Shown here: piece after piece, positions 16,289-26,147 of the stretch
Layout: each line of letters begins with the position of its first letter
Position numbering within the stretch: the first letter of the stretch is position 1
Assembly (NCBI GenBank): GCA_016235585.1
Contig: JACRJY010000178.1
Coordinates: forward strand, 1-64,000
Source: Verrucomicrobiota bacterium
GTDB lineage: Bacteria; Verrucomicrobiota; Verrucomicrobiia; Limisphaerales; JACRJY01
Direction: 5' to 3'
Length of the DNA: 64,000 nucleotides
Translations under genes and position numbers: made by a program
The notes under the pieces: generated by a model
What the model was told of the DNA's origin: nothing
What the model saw: only the letters and a program-made list of their open reading frames with translations
Databases searched by the model: none

Positions 16289-18583
16289 ATGAAAAAAACC
16301 ATCGTCCTCCTGCTCGCGCTCGCCTTCGCGTCCGCTGCCCGCGCCGACCATCCCGACCCCGGCCATTCCGCGCTCGGCGACGCCTTCGACGAAGGCCCGC
16401 GCCAGGCCGCCGTGCTGATGCCCGGCACCGGTGACGCGGTGAAGTTTCCCATCACCACGGCCAATCCGCTGGCGCAGAAGTTTTTCACGCAGGGCGTCGG
16501 GCAGATTCACGGCTTCTGGTTTTTCGAGGCCGAGCGCAGCTTCCGGCAGGTCGCCGCGCTCGACACGAACTGCGCCATCGCCTACTGGGGCATGGCGCTG
16601 GCGAACTTCAACAACGAGAAGCGCGCGAAGGAATTCATCAAGTCCGCCACGGCCAAACGCAGCCACGCGAGCAAACGCGAGCAGTTCTACATTGACGGCC
16701 TCGCGAAGTTTTACAGCGACGACAAGCGCGAGAAGAAGGTGCGCGAGCGCGAATTCATCCGCAGCCTTGAAGCTGTCGTGCAGGATTTCCCCGACGACAC
16801 CGAGGCGAAGGCGTTTCTCGCGCGCTACATCTGGGAATACCGGAGCAACAATCCCATCAACAGCCATCAGGCCGTGGACACGATTCTCAACGAGGTCTTC
16901 CGCGCCGAGCCGATGCACCCGGCGCATCACTTCCGCATTCACCTTTGGAACGGCGAAAAGGACGCGCGCGCCCTCGAATCCGCCGCGCGCTGCGGCCAGT
17001 CCGCGCCGGGCATCGCGCATATGTGGCACATGAGCGGCCACACCTACTCGTCGCTCAAACGCTACGGAGACGCGGCGTGGCAGCAGGAGGCCAGCGCCCG
17101 CACCGACCACGCCCACATGATGAAATACTGGGTGCTGCCGGATCAGATTCACAACTACGCCCACAACAACGAGTGGCTCATCCGCGACCTGAACCACGTC
17201 GGGCGCGTCCGCGACGCGGTGGAGCTGGCGAAAAACATGATCGAGCTGCCGCGCCACCCCAAGTGGAACACGCCGGACAAAGCGCGCGGCAGCGCCAGCT
17301 ACGGCCGCACCCGCCTGCTCGACACGCTCGTGCGCTACGAACTTTGGGATGACGTGCTGGCCTTGAACAAAACCGCCTATCTGGAACCGGCGACCAACGC
17401 CACGGCGGAAATCGCTCGCGTCCGCGCCGTCGGCCTCGCGCAGTTTCATCAAGGCGAAACCCTGACGCTCAAGGAAACGCTCGCCACGCTCGAAACCTTG
17501 GCAAAGAAGGAAACCTCCACGGGCAATCGTCGCCGCCCCGCCAACGCTTCCACCAATCAGGCGAAGGCCGCCCCGGCCAGCGCCTCGACCGGGCAAGCGT
17601 CTGGCTACGGTTCCAGCACCAACGCGCCCGCCAAGCTTGGCAGCGGCGCGGTCGCCGAAATCAAGGCGCTGCTCGCCATCGCGGAAAACGCCACCAACGC
17701 CCTCGCGCTGCTCGACGCCGCGAAGGACATTCCGAAGGATCGCCAGGCGAAATACTATTTGCGCCTCGGCGCGAACGACAAGGCCGAGCAGGCCGCGCTC
17801 GCCGCCGTGAAGGGCGCAACCAACGAAGTCCAGCCGCTCGCCGCCTGCATTGAGGTGCTCACCACGCTCGGCAAAGCTGCCGAGGCGCGCAAACGCCTCG
17901 AACAGTTGCGGAAAATCGCTGGGCACCTCGATTCGACCGCGCCGATTTATTCCCGGCTTGGCGACGTGGCGCAAAACCTCGGCCTGCCGCGCGACTGGCG
18001 GCAGCCGGCGGTGGCGTCCGCCGATGTCGGCGTGCGGCCGCCGCTGGATTCACTCGGCCCGATTCACTGGACGCCCACCAGCGCGCCGGACTGGACGCTG
18101 CCCGGCGAAAACACGGCCAAAGTTTCGCTCGCGGATTTTCGCGGCAAGCCGGTCATCGTGTTTTTCTACCTCGGCGCGGAGTGCCTGCATTGTGTCGAGC
18201 AGTTGAATGCCTTCGCGCCGCTCGCCACGGATTTCACCGAGGCGGGAATTTCCCTCGTGGCGATTGACGGCGGGCCGTTGAGCGACCTCGCCAAGACGCA
18301 CTCCAAGTGCAAGAGCGGCGACAAGTTTCCCTTCCCGCTCGCGTGCGACGAAAAGCTGGCCGTCTTCAAGCAATGGCGCTGCTTCGACGATTTCGAGGAC
18401 ATCCCGCTGCACGGCACCTTCCTCGTGGACGGCGCGGGCCGCCTGCGCTGGCTGGACATCAGCTATCAGCCGTTCATGGACGTGAAGTTCCTCCTCGCCG
18501 AAGCGAAGCGGCTGCTGAACCTGCCCGTGACCCGCGCGGCGGCGGTGGACGGCGCGAAGGCGGCACGGCGCGGCGGTGAGTGA
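16289..18583 (+). CDS. Exported TPR protein with C-terminal peroxiredoxin-like domain
   Basis: 764 residues. Signal peptide at 1-20 (MKKTIVLLLALAFASAARA). Residues about 45-450 form a helical TPR-like region with GFWFFEAERSFRQVAALD and repeated H-rich helices. A low-complexity Ala/Ser/Thr/Asn linker follows (about 408-450). The last 150 residues are a thioredoxin-fold AhpC/TSA-like domain: LADFRGKPVIVFFYLGAEC with a CLHC redox pair at Cys632/Cys635. The start is the ATG in front of the signal peptide; the frame continues upstream only through repeat DNA. The combination suggests a periplasmic redox protein, but the partner is unknown. Confidence 0.85.
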   Translation: MKKTIVLLLALAFASAARADHPDPGHSALGDAFDEGPRQAAVLMPGTGDAVKFPITTANPLAQKFFTQGVGQIHGFWFFEAERSFRQVAALDTNCAIAYWGMALANFNNEKRAKEFIKSATAKRSHASKREQFYIDGLAKFYSDDKREKKVREREFIRSLEAVVQDFPDDTEAKAFLARYIWEYRSNNPINSHQAVDTILNEVFRAEPMHPAHHFRIHLWNGEKDARALESAARCGQSAPGIAHMWHMSGHTYSSLKRYGDAAWQQEASARTDHAHMMKYWVLPDQIHNYAHNNEWLIRDLNHVGRVRDAVELAKNMIELPRHPKWNTPDKARGSASYGRTRLLDTLVRYELWDDVLALNKTAYLEPATNATAEIARVRAVGLAQFHQGETLTLKETLATLETLAKKETSTGNRRRPANASTNQAKAAPASASTGQASGYGSSTNAPAKLGSGAVAEIKALLAIAENATNALALLDAAKDIPKDRQAKYYLRLGANDKAEQAALAAVKGATNEVQPLAACIEVLTTLGKAAEARKRLEQLRKIAGHLDSTAPIYSRLGDVAQNLGLPRDWRQPAVASADVGVRPPLDSLGPIHWTPTSAPDWTLPGENTAKVSLADFRGKPVIVFFYLGAECLHCVEQLNAFAPLATDFTEAGISLVAIDGGPLSDLAKTHSKCKSGDKFPFPLACDEKLAVFKQWRCFDDFEDIPLHGTFLVDGAGRLRWLDISYQPFMDVKFLLAEAKRLLNLPVTRAAAVDGAKAARRGGE

Positions 18584-18584
18584 A

Positions 18585-18714
18585 GGGGTGCATCCGGGCT
18601 GCCCCCGGAGCGCCGGACTCCGATCCGGCAGGGGTGGAAAAAACCGATCCCGTGCCGATGCGGAGATCGGCGCTCCACCGCGTCCGCCGAGACGCGGGGC
18701 AGCCCGGATGCGCC
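18585..18714. repeat. Complete larger form of family A repeat (copy 4)
   Basis: The core is 18607-18676. Here the element is flanked on both sides: ggggtgcatccgggctgccc at 18585 and ggggcagcccggatgcgccc ending at 18714, a 20 bp outer inverted repeat with one mismatch. This copy shows that the full unit is about 130 bp with two nested stem-loops; other copies keep one outer arm or none. It begins two bases after the upstream stop. Confidence 0.9.
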
Positions 18715-18790
18715 CTGAATGGAGTTGCGGCCTACTCCTACTCCGCGCTCGACACGGCAGGCGGCGGCGATACGCTCCCGATTCAAACTT

Positions 18791-19423
18791 ATGAAAACAT
18801 TTCTCCTCTTCGCGCTGGCTTTCACGCTGTCCCTCGCCGCCGTGGCGGCGGACAAAGGCAAGCCCGTTCCGCTCTTTGACGGCAAGACGTTCAACGGCTG
18901 GGAGGGCGACACGAACAAGACGTGGCGCATCGTGGACGGCGCATTCGTCGGCGGGAACTTGAATGAGAAGGTTCCGCGCAACGAGTTTCTTTCCACCACG
19001 CGGCGCTTCACCAACTTCGTGCTGCGCGTGAAGTTCAAACTGCTCGGCGGCGAGAAGGCCAACGCGGGCGTGCAAATCCGCACCGAGCGCATCCCGAACC
19101 ATCACGAGGTGATGGGCTATCAGGCCGACATGGGCGACCCGGCGTGGTGGGGCTGCCTTTACGACGAGTCGCGCCGTCGCAAGGTGCTCGCCAAATCCGA
19201 CATCGAGGCCGTGAACAAGGTGCTCAAGCGCGGCGACTGGAACGAATACACGATGCGCTGCGAAGGCAAACGAATCCGGCTTTCGATCAACGGCGTGCAG
19301 ACCGTGGACTACACCGAGGAAGACCCGACGATTCCAAACAACGGCATCATCGCCGTGCAAATCCACGGCGGCCCGCCGAGCGAGGCGTGGTATAAGGACA
19401 TCACCATCGAGGAACTGCCGTAG
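18791..19423 (+). CDS. DUF1080 (3-keto-disaccharide hydrolase family) exported protein
   Basis: 210 residues with a signal peptide (MKTFLLFALAFTLSLAAVAA) and one DUF1080 domain, a laminin-G/concanavalin-like beta sandwich. The family starts FDGKTFNGWEGD, then WRIVDGAFVGG, NFVLRVKFKL, NAGVQIRTERIPN, and ends with the block GIIAVQIHGGPPSEAWYKDI. Members of this family in Planctomycetes and Verrucomicrobia are abundant; some hydrolyse 3-keto-glycosides. No partner enzyme is next to it. ATG at 18791 is preferred because it opens directly on the signal peptide. Confidence 0.9.
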   Translation: MKTFLLFALAFTLSLAAVAADKGKPVPLFDGKTFNGWEGDTNKTWRIVDGAFVGGNLNEKVPRNEFLSTTRRFTNFVLRVKFKLLGGEKANAGVQIRTERIPNHHEVMGYQADMGDPAWWGCLYDESRRRKVLAKSDIEAVNKVLKRGDWNEYTMRCEGKRIRLSINGVQTVDYTEEDPTIPNNGIIAVQIHGGPPSEAWYKDITIEELP

Positions 19424-19450
19424 AGAGCAAGAGCGGATTCGCCGCGCAAT

Positions 19451-19532
19451 TTCGGAGGGACGAGCTACGCGAGTCCCGCCATTTCCAACGAGAAGCCGTA
19501 TGTGTGGGACTCGCGTAGCTCGTCCTTCCGAA
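19451..19532. repeat. Palindrome between convergent DUF1080 and sdhB genes
   Basis: Arms at 19451-19477 and 19506-19532 (ttcggagggacgagctacgc...) pair at 26 of 27 positions around a 28-base loop. Placed between two convergent stops it could serve as a bidirectional terminator, though it has no clear T-run. Confidence 0.88.
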
Positions 19533-19540
19533 CGCTCCCC

Positions 19541-20302
19541 TTATTTCCGATCCGGCTGGCGGCCTTTGAGCAGCGCGACGGCATAGTCGCGGTTCATACG
19601 CGAGATGAAGTTGAGGCTGATTTCCTTCGGGCAGACGGCCTCGCATGAGCCGGTGACAGTGCAGTTGCCGAAGCCTTCCGCGTCCATCTGCGCGACCATG
19701 TTGATCACGCGACGCTCCTGTTCCACCGCGCCCTGCGGGAGCAGGCCGAGGTGTCCGATCTTCGCGGAGACGAACAGCATGGCGCTGGCGTTCTTGCACG
19801 CGGCGACGCACGCGCCGCAGCCGATGCACTGCGCGGCGTCCATCGCGAGGTCGGCGTTTTCCTTCGGCACGGGCAGGCAGTTCGCGTCCGGCGTGCCGCC
19901 GGTGTTCACGCTGACGAAACCGCCGGCCTGGATGACACGGTCAAACGCCGAGCGATCCGTGACGAGGTCGCGGATGACGGGAAACGCCTTCGCGCGCCAC
20001 GGCTCAATGACGATGGTGTCGCCATCCTTGAAATGCCTCATGTGAAGCTGGCAGGCCGTGGTGCCGCGATGCCCGCCGTGCGGGACACCGTTGATGACGC
20101 ACGAGCACGCGCCGCAGATGCCCTCGCGGCAGTCGGAGTCGAACGCGATCGGCTCCCTGCCCTCGGCGACGAGGCGGTCGTTCACCACGTCGAGCATTTC
20201 AAGGAACGACATGTCGGGGATGATGTCCTTCGCGGCGTAGTTCTCGAAGCGACCGGGGTCGCTGGCGTTTTTCTGCCTCCAGACGGTTAGCGTAAGATTC
20301 AT
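19541..20302 (-). CDS. sdhB: Succinate dehydrogenase / fumarate reductase iron-sulfur subunit
   Basis: 253 residues carrying three iron-sulfur clusters between SdhA and the membrane anchor. The [2Fe-2S] ligands are in [11 protein letters not shown] (about residues 58-68), the [4Fe-4S] in [13 protein letters not shown] and the [3Fe-4S] in [15 protein letters not shown]. Sequence style is that of the type-B enzymes of Bacteroidetes and Chlamydia. ATG starts 20 bases after the sdhA stop; the operon is sdhC-sdhA-sdhB. It feeds electrons from succinate oxidation into the quinone pool (or the reverse in fumarate reduction). Confidence 0.96.
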   Translation of the reverse strand: MNLTLTVWRQKNASDPGRFENYAAKDIIPDMSFLEMLDVVNDRLVAEGREPIAFDSDCREGICGACSCVINGVPHGGHRGTTACQLHMRHFKDGDTIVIEPWRAKAFPVIRDLVTDRSAFDRVIQAGGFVSVNTGGTPDANCLPVPKENADLAMDAAQCIGCGACVAACKNASAMLFVSAKIGHLGLLPQGAVEQERRVINMVAQMDAEGFGNCTVTGSCEAVCPKEISLNFISRMNRDYAVALLKGRQPDRK

Positions 20303-20322
20303 GGCAATGGAGAGCTTGAAAA

Positions 20323-22293
20323 TTATTTGTAGCTCCGCTTGGCGAGGTGGACTTCCTCGAACTCCAGCGGTTCCTTGTTGAGGATCGGAGCTTTGCCGTC
20401 ACCGGCGTATTCCCACGCGGCGGCGTAGCAGAAATCGTCATCGTTGCGCTTGGCCTCGCCCTCGTCGTCCTGATGTTCGACGCGGAAGTGGCCGCCGCAG
20501 CTTTCGTCACGATGCAGCGCATCGGTGGCAAGCAGTTCGGCGAACTCGAAGAAGTCGGCGACGCGCCCGGCATATTCGAGGTCTTGGTTGAACTCCTCGC
20601 CGGTGCCGGTGACTTTCACGTTCTGCCAGAATTCCTCGCGCAGCGTGGGAATTTCGCGGAGCAGTTCCTTCAATCCTTTTTCGGTGCGGGCCATGCCGCA
20701 TTTGTCCCAGACCATCTTGCCGAGCTGGCGGTGGAAGCTCAACACGCTGCGCTTGCCGTTAATTTTCAGCAGGCGATTCGTTTGCTCCTTCACGGCCGAG
20801 AGCGCGTCGCGGAACGGCGCGGAGTCGGCGCTCAACTTTTCCGGGTTCGCGGCGGCGTAGTTGGACGCGAGATAATTTCCCAGCGTGTAGGGCAGGATGA
20901 AGTAGCCGTCGGCCAGCCCCTGCATCAGCGCGCTCGCGCCGAGACGGTTCGCGCCGTGGTCGGAGAAGTTCGCCTCGCCCGCGACGAACAGGCCGGGCAG
21001 CGTGGACATGAGGTTGTAGTCCACCCAGGTGCCGCCCATCGTGTAATGCACGGCGGGATAAATCCGCATCGGCTGCTGGTAGGCGTTCTCGCCGGTGATG
21101 CGCTCATACATGTCGAACAGGTTGGCGTAGCGCTCGCGGATTTTGTTTTCACCGAGCCGTTTGATGGCGTCGGCGAAATCGAGATAAACCCCAAGCCGTT
21201 TGCCGTCCACGATGGGGCCGACGCCGCGGCCTTCGTCGCAGACTTCCTTCGCGGCGCGGCTGGAAACGTCGCGCGGCGCGAGGTTGCCGAAGCTCGGATA
21301 CTTGCGTTCCAGCACGTAGTCGCGGTCGGCTTCGGGAATGGACGCCGGGGCTTTGCCGCAGTCAGCGGCGTTCTTCGGCACCCACACGCGGCCGTCGTTG
21401 CGGAGCGACTCGCTCATCAGCGTGAGCTTCGATTGATGGTCGCCGCTGACGGGAATGCACGTCGGGTGAATCTGCGTGTAACAGGGGTTCGCGAAGAACG
21501 CGCCCTTCTTGTAAGCGCGCCAGGTGGCGGTGACGTTGCAGCCCTTGGCGTTCGTGCTCAAAAAGAAAACATTCCCGTAGCCGCCGGTGGCGAGCACGAC
21601 GACGTGCGCGGTGTGCGCGGAGATTTCGCCGCTCACCAAGTCGCGCACGATGATGCCGCGCGCCTTGCCGTTCGCGACGACGACATCGAGCATTTCCGTG
21701 CGCGGAAACATCTTCACGTTGCCGAGGCCGATTTGCCGCGAGAGCGATTGATACGCTCCGAGAAGAAGCTGCTGGCCGGTCTGGCCGCGCGCATAAAACG
21801 TGCGCTGAAGCTGCGAGCCGCCGAAGCTGCGCGTGTCGAGCAGGCCGCCGTATTCACGGGCGAAGGGCACGCCCTGCGCGACGCACTGGTCAATGATGTT
21901 CACCGACACCTGCGCGAGCCGGTGGACGTTCGCCTCGCGGGCGCGGAAGTCGCCGCCCTTGATGGTGTCGTAAAACAGCCGGTGGACGGAGTCGCCGTCA
22001 TTCTTGTAATTCTTCGCCGCGTTGATGCCGCCCTGCGCCGCGATGGAGTGCGCGCGGCGCGGGCTGTCCTGGAAGCAGAAGCACTTCACGTTGTAGCCCT
22101 GCTCGCCGAGCGTGGCGGCGGCGGCGGCACCCGCGAGGCCGGAGCCGACGACGATGACCTCGAACTTCCGCTTGTTGGCGGGGTTCACGAGCTTCATCTC
22201 GAACTTGTGTTTGTCCCACTTCTGCGCCATCGGGCCGGAGGGCACGGCGGAATTGAGCTTGGAATTCACGGGTTTGGGAGCTTCAGCGTTCAT
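20323..22293 (-). CDS. sdhA: Succinate dehydrogenase / fumarate reductase flavoprotein subunit
   Basis: 656 residues. FAD-binding GxGxxG motif in [18 protein letters not shown] (about 48-65), the covalent-FAD histidine region [16 protein letters not shown], and the active-site block [14 protein letters not shown]. The substrate-binding [17 protein letters not shown] region and the C-terminal region are intact, and length is normal for the long type-B form. It lies 17 bases downstream of sdhC. Oxidises succinate to fumarate at the cytoplasmic face of the membrane. Confidence 0.97.
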   Translation of the reverse strand: MNAEAPKPVNSKLNSAVPSGPMAQKWDKHKFEMKLVNPANKRKFEVIVVGSGLAGAAAAATLGEQGYNVKCFCFQDSPRRAHSIAAQGGINAAKNYKNDGDSVHRLFYDTIKGGDFRAREANVHRLAQVSVNIIDQCVAQGVPFAREYGGLLDTRSFGGSQLQRTFYARGQTGQQLLLGAYQSLSRQIGLGNVKMFPRTEMLDVVVANGKARGIIVRDLVSGEISAHTAHVVVLATGGYGNVFFLSTNAKGCNVTATWRAYKKGAFFANPCYTQIHPTCIPVSGDHQSKLTLMSESLRNDGRVWVPKNAADCGKAPASIPEADRDYVLERKYPSFGNLAPRDVSSRAAKEVCDEGRGVGPIVDGKRLGVYLDFADAIKRLGENKIRERYANLFDMYERITGENAYQQPMRIYPAVHYTMGGTWVDYNLMSTLPGLFVAGEANFSDHGANRLGASALMQGLADGYFILPYTLGNYLASNYAAANPEKLSADSAPFRDALSAVKEQTNRLLKINGKRSVLSFHRQLGKMVWDKCGMARTEKGLKELLREIPTLREEFWQNVKVTGTGEEFNQDLEYAGRVADFFEFAELLATDALHRDESCGGHFRVEHQDDEGEAKRNDDDFCYAAAWEYAGDGKAPILNKEPLEFEEVHLAKRSYK

Positions 22294-22310
22294 TGGCGTC
22301 CGTGAGAAAT

Positions 22311-23006
22311 TTATTTGAGCAAACCGGCCAGCACAGCCAGCGGGATGGAGCAGTTGCCGACAAAGATGACACCGGACGAAATCAGCGCGAAGCGCTCGAT
22401 GAGTTTGGCATAGGCCGCGTTTTTCAGGCCGAGCGACTGGAACATCGCGTTGACGCCGTGGTTCAGGTGCAGGCAGAGCAGCGCCATGCCGAGGATGTAA
22501 AACGATGACGCGAGCTTGCTGGAAAACCCGACGACCATCATGTGATAGACATCGTGGCGGGCGCGATGGTCGCTGAAGTGCTTGAAATCATAGCCGGTGA
22601 AGTTCACCGCCTCAGTCTGCGCCGTGAAGTGCAGCAGGTGATAAATAATGAAACTCGCCACGATAAGTCCGGTCATCGCCATCACGCGCGACTGGTAGCT
22701 CGCGGCCACGGGTGCCGGGCTGTTCCGATAGCCAACGGGCCGCGCGGCTTGGTTCTCCCGCGAAAGGGCGATGGCCGACCAGATGTGCAGAACGACGAAC
22801 GCCAGCAGGCCGATGCGGGCTGGCCAGAGGATTTCTGGCGAGTGCTGGAGGAAGTGCCCGTAGGCGTTGATGTGCTCCGGGCCGAGGAAGATTTGCAGGT
22901 TTCCCAGCATATGGCCGATGACGAACAGGAACAGCCCGCCGCCTGTCACCGCCATGATAAATTTCTTCCCGATGGAAGTTTTGAAAAGTCCGGTAATCAG
23001 ATTCAT
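22311..23006 (-). CDS. sdhC: Succinate dehydrogenase cytochrome b subunit (type B)
   Basis: 231 residues with five membrane helices, the single-anchor type-B form that binds two hemes b. Conserved histidines lie in helices around [38 protein letters not shown] and [10 protein letters not shown]. No sdhD follows, as expected for this type. First gene of the sdhCAB operon; the 255 bases upstream (23007-23261) contain no gene and should include the promoter. Confidence 0.94.
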   Translation of the reverse strand: MNLITGLFKTSIGKKFIMAVTGGGLFLFVIGHMLGNLQIFLGPEHINAYGHFLQHSPEILWPARIGLLAFVVLHIWSAIALSRENQAARPVGYRNSPAPVAASYQSRVMAMTGLIVASFIIYHLLHFTAQTEAVNFTGYDFKHFSDHRARHDVYHMMVVGFSSKLASSFYILGMALLCLHLNHGVNAMFQSLGLKNAAYAKLIERFALISSGVIFVGNCSIPLAVLAGLLK

Positions 23007-23261
23007 GGATAACGCGGACGGCCGGGGCGCGCGAAAATTTCGCCCTCGATTGCGACTGGGCGGAACCCTTCACCGTGCGGCGCGGTCGTCCAACCCGGCT
23101 ATCTAATGCCCGGCGCGCGGAATCGTCAATGCACACGAAGAAGTATAAGCGAGCCTTCCCCGGCGCTTATCCCGGCTTATTCCCCGGCGAAACCGCAGGA
23201 AGAAAGAACCCGCGACCGCGATTGGGCGCGGCCACGGGCTTTGAAGGAGGAGCGCTTCCGG

Positions 23262-23717
23262 TCAGGCCACTTTCACTTCGATGGCCTTGGGCTTGGCACT
23301 TTCGGCTTTCGCCAGCCGCACGGTCAGCAGTCCGTCCTTGAACTCGGCGTTGACCTTGGCCGGGTCGGCGTTGTCGGGCAGCGCAAAGCTCCGGGCAAAG
23401 CTCCCGTAGGCGCGCTCGATGCGATGATACCGTTTGCCAGCCTCTTCCTTCTCGAACTTCCGCTCGCCGGTGATGAGCAGCGTGCCGTCCTCGACGGTGA
23501 CTTTCACGTCCTCCTTCCGCACTTCGGGCAGTTCGGCCTTGATGAGGTATTCCTTGTCATCCTCGGTGATGTCCACGAGCGGCAGCCACTCGGCCACGGT
23601 CAGCCGTTCCTCCTGGCCGTTGGCGGGCCGGGCCGGTGCCAGCCCGAAGGCGGACGACAGGCGCTGATGCAGGTCTTCCATTTCCCGGATGGGATTCCAA
23701 CGAGTCAATGTGTTCAT
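23262..23717 (-). CDS. hsp20: Small heat-shock protein, Hsp20/alpha-crystallin family
   Basis: 151 residues. ATP-independent holdase chaperone. After a short variable N terminus (MNTLTRWNPIREMEDLHQRL) the alpha-crystallin domain spans roughly 50-145, with LPEVRKEDVKVTVEDGTLLI, the family block GKRYHRIERAYGSFARSFAL and KDGLLTVRLAK. The start is the ATG at 23717, preceded by a purine-rich GAAAGAAAG. An in-frame extension upstream has no family similarity. The 276 bp behind it up to the next gene holds no recognisable feature. Confidence 0.93.
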   Translation of the reverse strand: MNTLTRWNPIREMEDLHQRLSSAFGLAPARPANGQEERLTVAEWLPLVDITEDDKEYLIKAELPEVRKEDVKVTVEDGTLLITGERKFEKEEAGKRYHRIERAYGSFARSFALPDNADPAKVNAEFKDGLLTVRLAKAESAKPKAIEVKVA

Positions 23718-23993
23718 GGTATTCTTTCTTTCCGGACTGGTTGAATGCCGTGGGCGGCGTCCGATACCGGCCCACGCACTTCTCTGGCTGGCGGCAACTT
23801 CGCCGTCAGCGACTGAATGCCGGTGAAGCAACAATTTCAGTGCCAGCGCAGCTTTGGAGTTGAATCACTCGAAAATTTCCGCAACTCGCTTGAAAAGAGG
23901 CATTTTTACGAATCGCCGGGGAAATTATCCCGGTGGCGTGTGGGAATGACTGACTCAATGCGCCGGAAAATTTGGCACACCTTCGGCCCGATT

Positions 23994-25118
23994 TCACCGG
24001 CCATCGCGTGCCGGGGCCATGAATTCCTCCAGCCGCTGGTGACGCACGGTCTTGGGCAGCTTGGCCAACTGGCGGATCTCGGCGTAGAAGCGCGGCAAAT
24101 CGCCGCCGCCCGCCGCGAGCATTTTTTCAAACGCCGGCACGAGCCGGTAATAAGCCTCCACCGTGTTCAGCCGCGCGTTGTTCAACGGGCCGCGCAGCCA
24201 GCCGCCGTAGTCATCGCGCCCGCCCCACTGCCTCTTGAGCATCTCGTAGTTTTGCCGCAGCGTGGCAAAGGCCTGTTCTTTCTGCCGGCGCAGCGCCTCC
24301 ACTCTCGCCAGCTGGCCAGATGATAATTTTCCGGCTGGCATCGCGTTGCACTGCGCGTTGGTGTAGAGCGCGCCGAGTTCGCCGCGCGCGGCGGTGACGA
24401 GCCGGAGGAACTGCTGGTGGCGTTCCAGTTCGCCGTTGTATTCCGCGCGCGCGGCGGATCGATTTTCCGCCGCCAGCCAGCGCCGCACGCCCTCCTGCGC
24501 GACGGCGGTGGCGAAGGCCTCGTTGAAATCCGTGTCGCCCGCCGCAAACACCTGCTGATGCGCCAGCTCGTGAAAAAGCAGCTCCGCCAGCTCGCGCTCG
24601 TCGTCGAGCGGAAACGTGTTCAGCACGGGATCGTGGAACCAGCCGAGCGTCGAGTAGGCCGCCACGCCGCCCACGAACACATCGTTGCCCGCCGCGCGCA
24701 GCTTGTCCGCCACGCGCCGCGCCGCCGCCTCGGCGAAGTAGCCGCGATACTTCTGCCGGCCCACAATCGGATACCACCACGACCTGGCTTCCAGCGAGAA
24801 CTCCGGCGCGGCGTGGACGTTCCACACGACGAACCGCCGCTCCAGATCGGCGTAACTCAAGTAGTCCTTCCCCGGCGTCAGCCCCAATTGATTTCCGGCG
24901 AACTCCCGCAGCCGCAGCACCAGCCGCAGTCGCTCCTTGAGCGGCCCCGGCGTCTGCGGCGCGGCGAGCAGCTTGGGAATCGGCTGCCGGCGGTGCCAGA
25001 TTTGCATCTGCCCGCGCGCGGCCTGCGAATAATACGCCGCCGTCTCGCAGCCCGCGCCCAGCGCGAGCAGCGCCGCGAATGACGCGAGATGCAGCAAACG
25101 ATGAAAGCCAGCAGCCAT
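23994..25118 (-). CDS. Putative lipoprotein aminopeptidase (COG4324 type)
   Basis: 374 residues. A lipoprotein signal is visible: hydrophobic FAALLALGAG followed by Cys24, so it is probably membrane-anchored. The zinc-metallopeptidase core is ELLFHELAHQQVFA (HExxH at about 192-196) with a downstream NEAFATAVAQEG providing the third ligand glutamate. GRQKYRGYF and AAYSTLGWFHDPVLNTF blocks are typical of the predicted aminopeptidase family. It is divergent from purC, whose start lies 107 bases away. Actual substrate preference has not been shown for close homologues as far as I know. Confidence 0.85.
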   Translation of the reverse strand: MAAGFHRLLHLASFAALLALGAGCETAAYYSQAARGQMQIWHRRQPIPKLLAAPQTPGPLKERLRLVLRLREFAGNQLGLTPGKDYLSYADLERRFVVWNVHAAPEFSLEARSWWYPIVGRQKYRGYFAEAAARRVADKLRAAGNDVFVGGVAAYSTLGWFHDPVLNTFPLDDERELAELLFHELAHQQVFAAGDTDFNEAFATAVAQEGVRRWLAAENRSAARAEYNGELERHQQFLRLVTAARGELGALYTNAQCNAMPAGKLSSGQLARVEALRRQKEQAFATLRQNYEMLKRQWGGRDDYGGWLRGPLNNARLNTVEAYYRLVPAFEKMLAAGGGDLPRFYAEIRQLAKLPKTVRHQRLEEFMAPARDGR

Positions 25119-25225
25119 GTGCGGCGCACCTTTTACAGCCCGCCCGCGTCATCGGCAACCATGCCGATGCCCGCCTGCGCGTTTTCATCTTGCCGCCCCG
25201 CGCCTTTGTCGGTGCAATCCGCGCG

Positions 25226-26116
25226 ATGAACAACGACGCCATTCTCCAGCTCGATTTGCCCGGCATCAAAAAAGTCAAAAGCGGCAAGGTCCGCGAAATC
25301 TTCGATCTCGGCGACGCCTTCCTCTTCGTCGCCAGCGACCGCATCAGCGCCTTCGACGTGGTCATGCCCAACGGCATCCCGCGCAAGGGCGAGGTGCTCA
25401 CGCAGATTTCCCACTTCTGGTTCGACCGCACCGAGTCGCTCGTGCCGAACCACCGCCTTGCCCGCGCCAACGACCCGTTGCCGAAGCAGCTTCAGCCCTT
25501 CGCCGACCGAGTCGCGCGCCGCAGCATGATTGTGAAAAAAGCCGTGCCGCTGACCATTGAATGCGTCGTGCGCGGCTATCTCGCCGGCTCCGGGTGGAAG
25601 GAATACAAGGCGAGCCAGACCGTGTGCGGCATCAAACTGCCGGCGGGCCTGAAGGAATCCAGCGAGCTGCCGCAGCCGATTTTCACGCCCGCGACCAAGG
25701 CCGAGACGGGCCACGACGAAAACATTTCGTTCGAGGTCGCCGCGAAGATGGTCGGCGCGGACATCGCGGAGCAGGTGCGCGACTTGAGCCTGAAGATTTA
25801 CAGCACGGCGCGCGAATACGCCCGCCAGCGCGGCATCATCATCGCGGACACGAAGTTCGAGTTCGGCCTGCTCGACGGGCAGATCATCCTGATTGACGAG
25901 GTGCTCACGCCCGACTCGTCGCGCTTCTGGCCCGCTGACCAATACGCGCCGGGCAAGGGCCAGCCGAGTTTCGACAAGCAGTTCGTGCGCGACTACCTCG
26001 AAACGCTCGACTGGAACAAGCAGCCGCCCGGCCCCGTGCTGCCCGCCGACATCATCGCCAAATCGCAGGCCAAATATCTGGAGGCGTATGAGCGGTTGAC
26101 GGGGCGGAAGCTTTGA
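25226..26116 (+). CDS. purC: Phosphoribosylaminoimidazole-succinocarboxamide synthase
   Basis: 296 residues. SAICAR synthetase of de novo purine synthesis: joins CAIR and aspartate using ATP. Conserved blocks run through the protein: VKSGKVREIFDLGD, FVASDRISAFDVVMPNGIP, PLTIECVVRGYLAGSGWKEY, IADTKFEFGL, then ILIDEVLTPDSSRFWP. This is the longer form resembling the yeast enzyme. ATG at 25226 opens on the conserved N terminus; frame upstream is antisense to the aminopeptidase gene. It is 31 bases upstream of the restriction-modification gene, whose presence so close is probably recent. Confidence 0.96.
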   Translation: MNNDAILQLDLPGIKKVKSGKVREIFDLGDAFLFVASDRISAFDVVMPNGIPRKGEVLTQISHFWFDRTESLVPNHRLARANDPLPKQLQPFADRVARRSMIVKKAVPLTIECVVRGYLAGSGWKEYKASQTVCGIKLPAGLKESSELPQPIFTPATKAETGHDENISFEVAAKMVGADIAEQVRDLSLKIYSTAREYARQRGIIIADTKFEFGLLDGQIILIDEVLTPDSSRFWPADQYAPGKGQPSFDKQFVRDYLETLDWNKQPPGPVLPADIIAKSQAKYLEAYERLTGRKL

Positions 26117-26147
26117 GGCACGAAGGGAGCAGCGATGCCCCTTTCAA

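Noticed and set aside
20347-22305. 652-codon open frame on the plus strand
   Set aside because: Exact antisense of sdhA; a result of high third-position GC.
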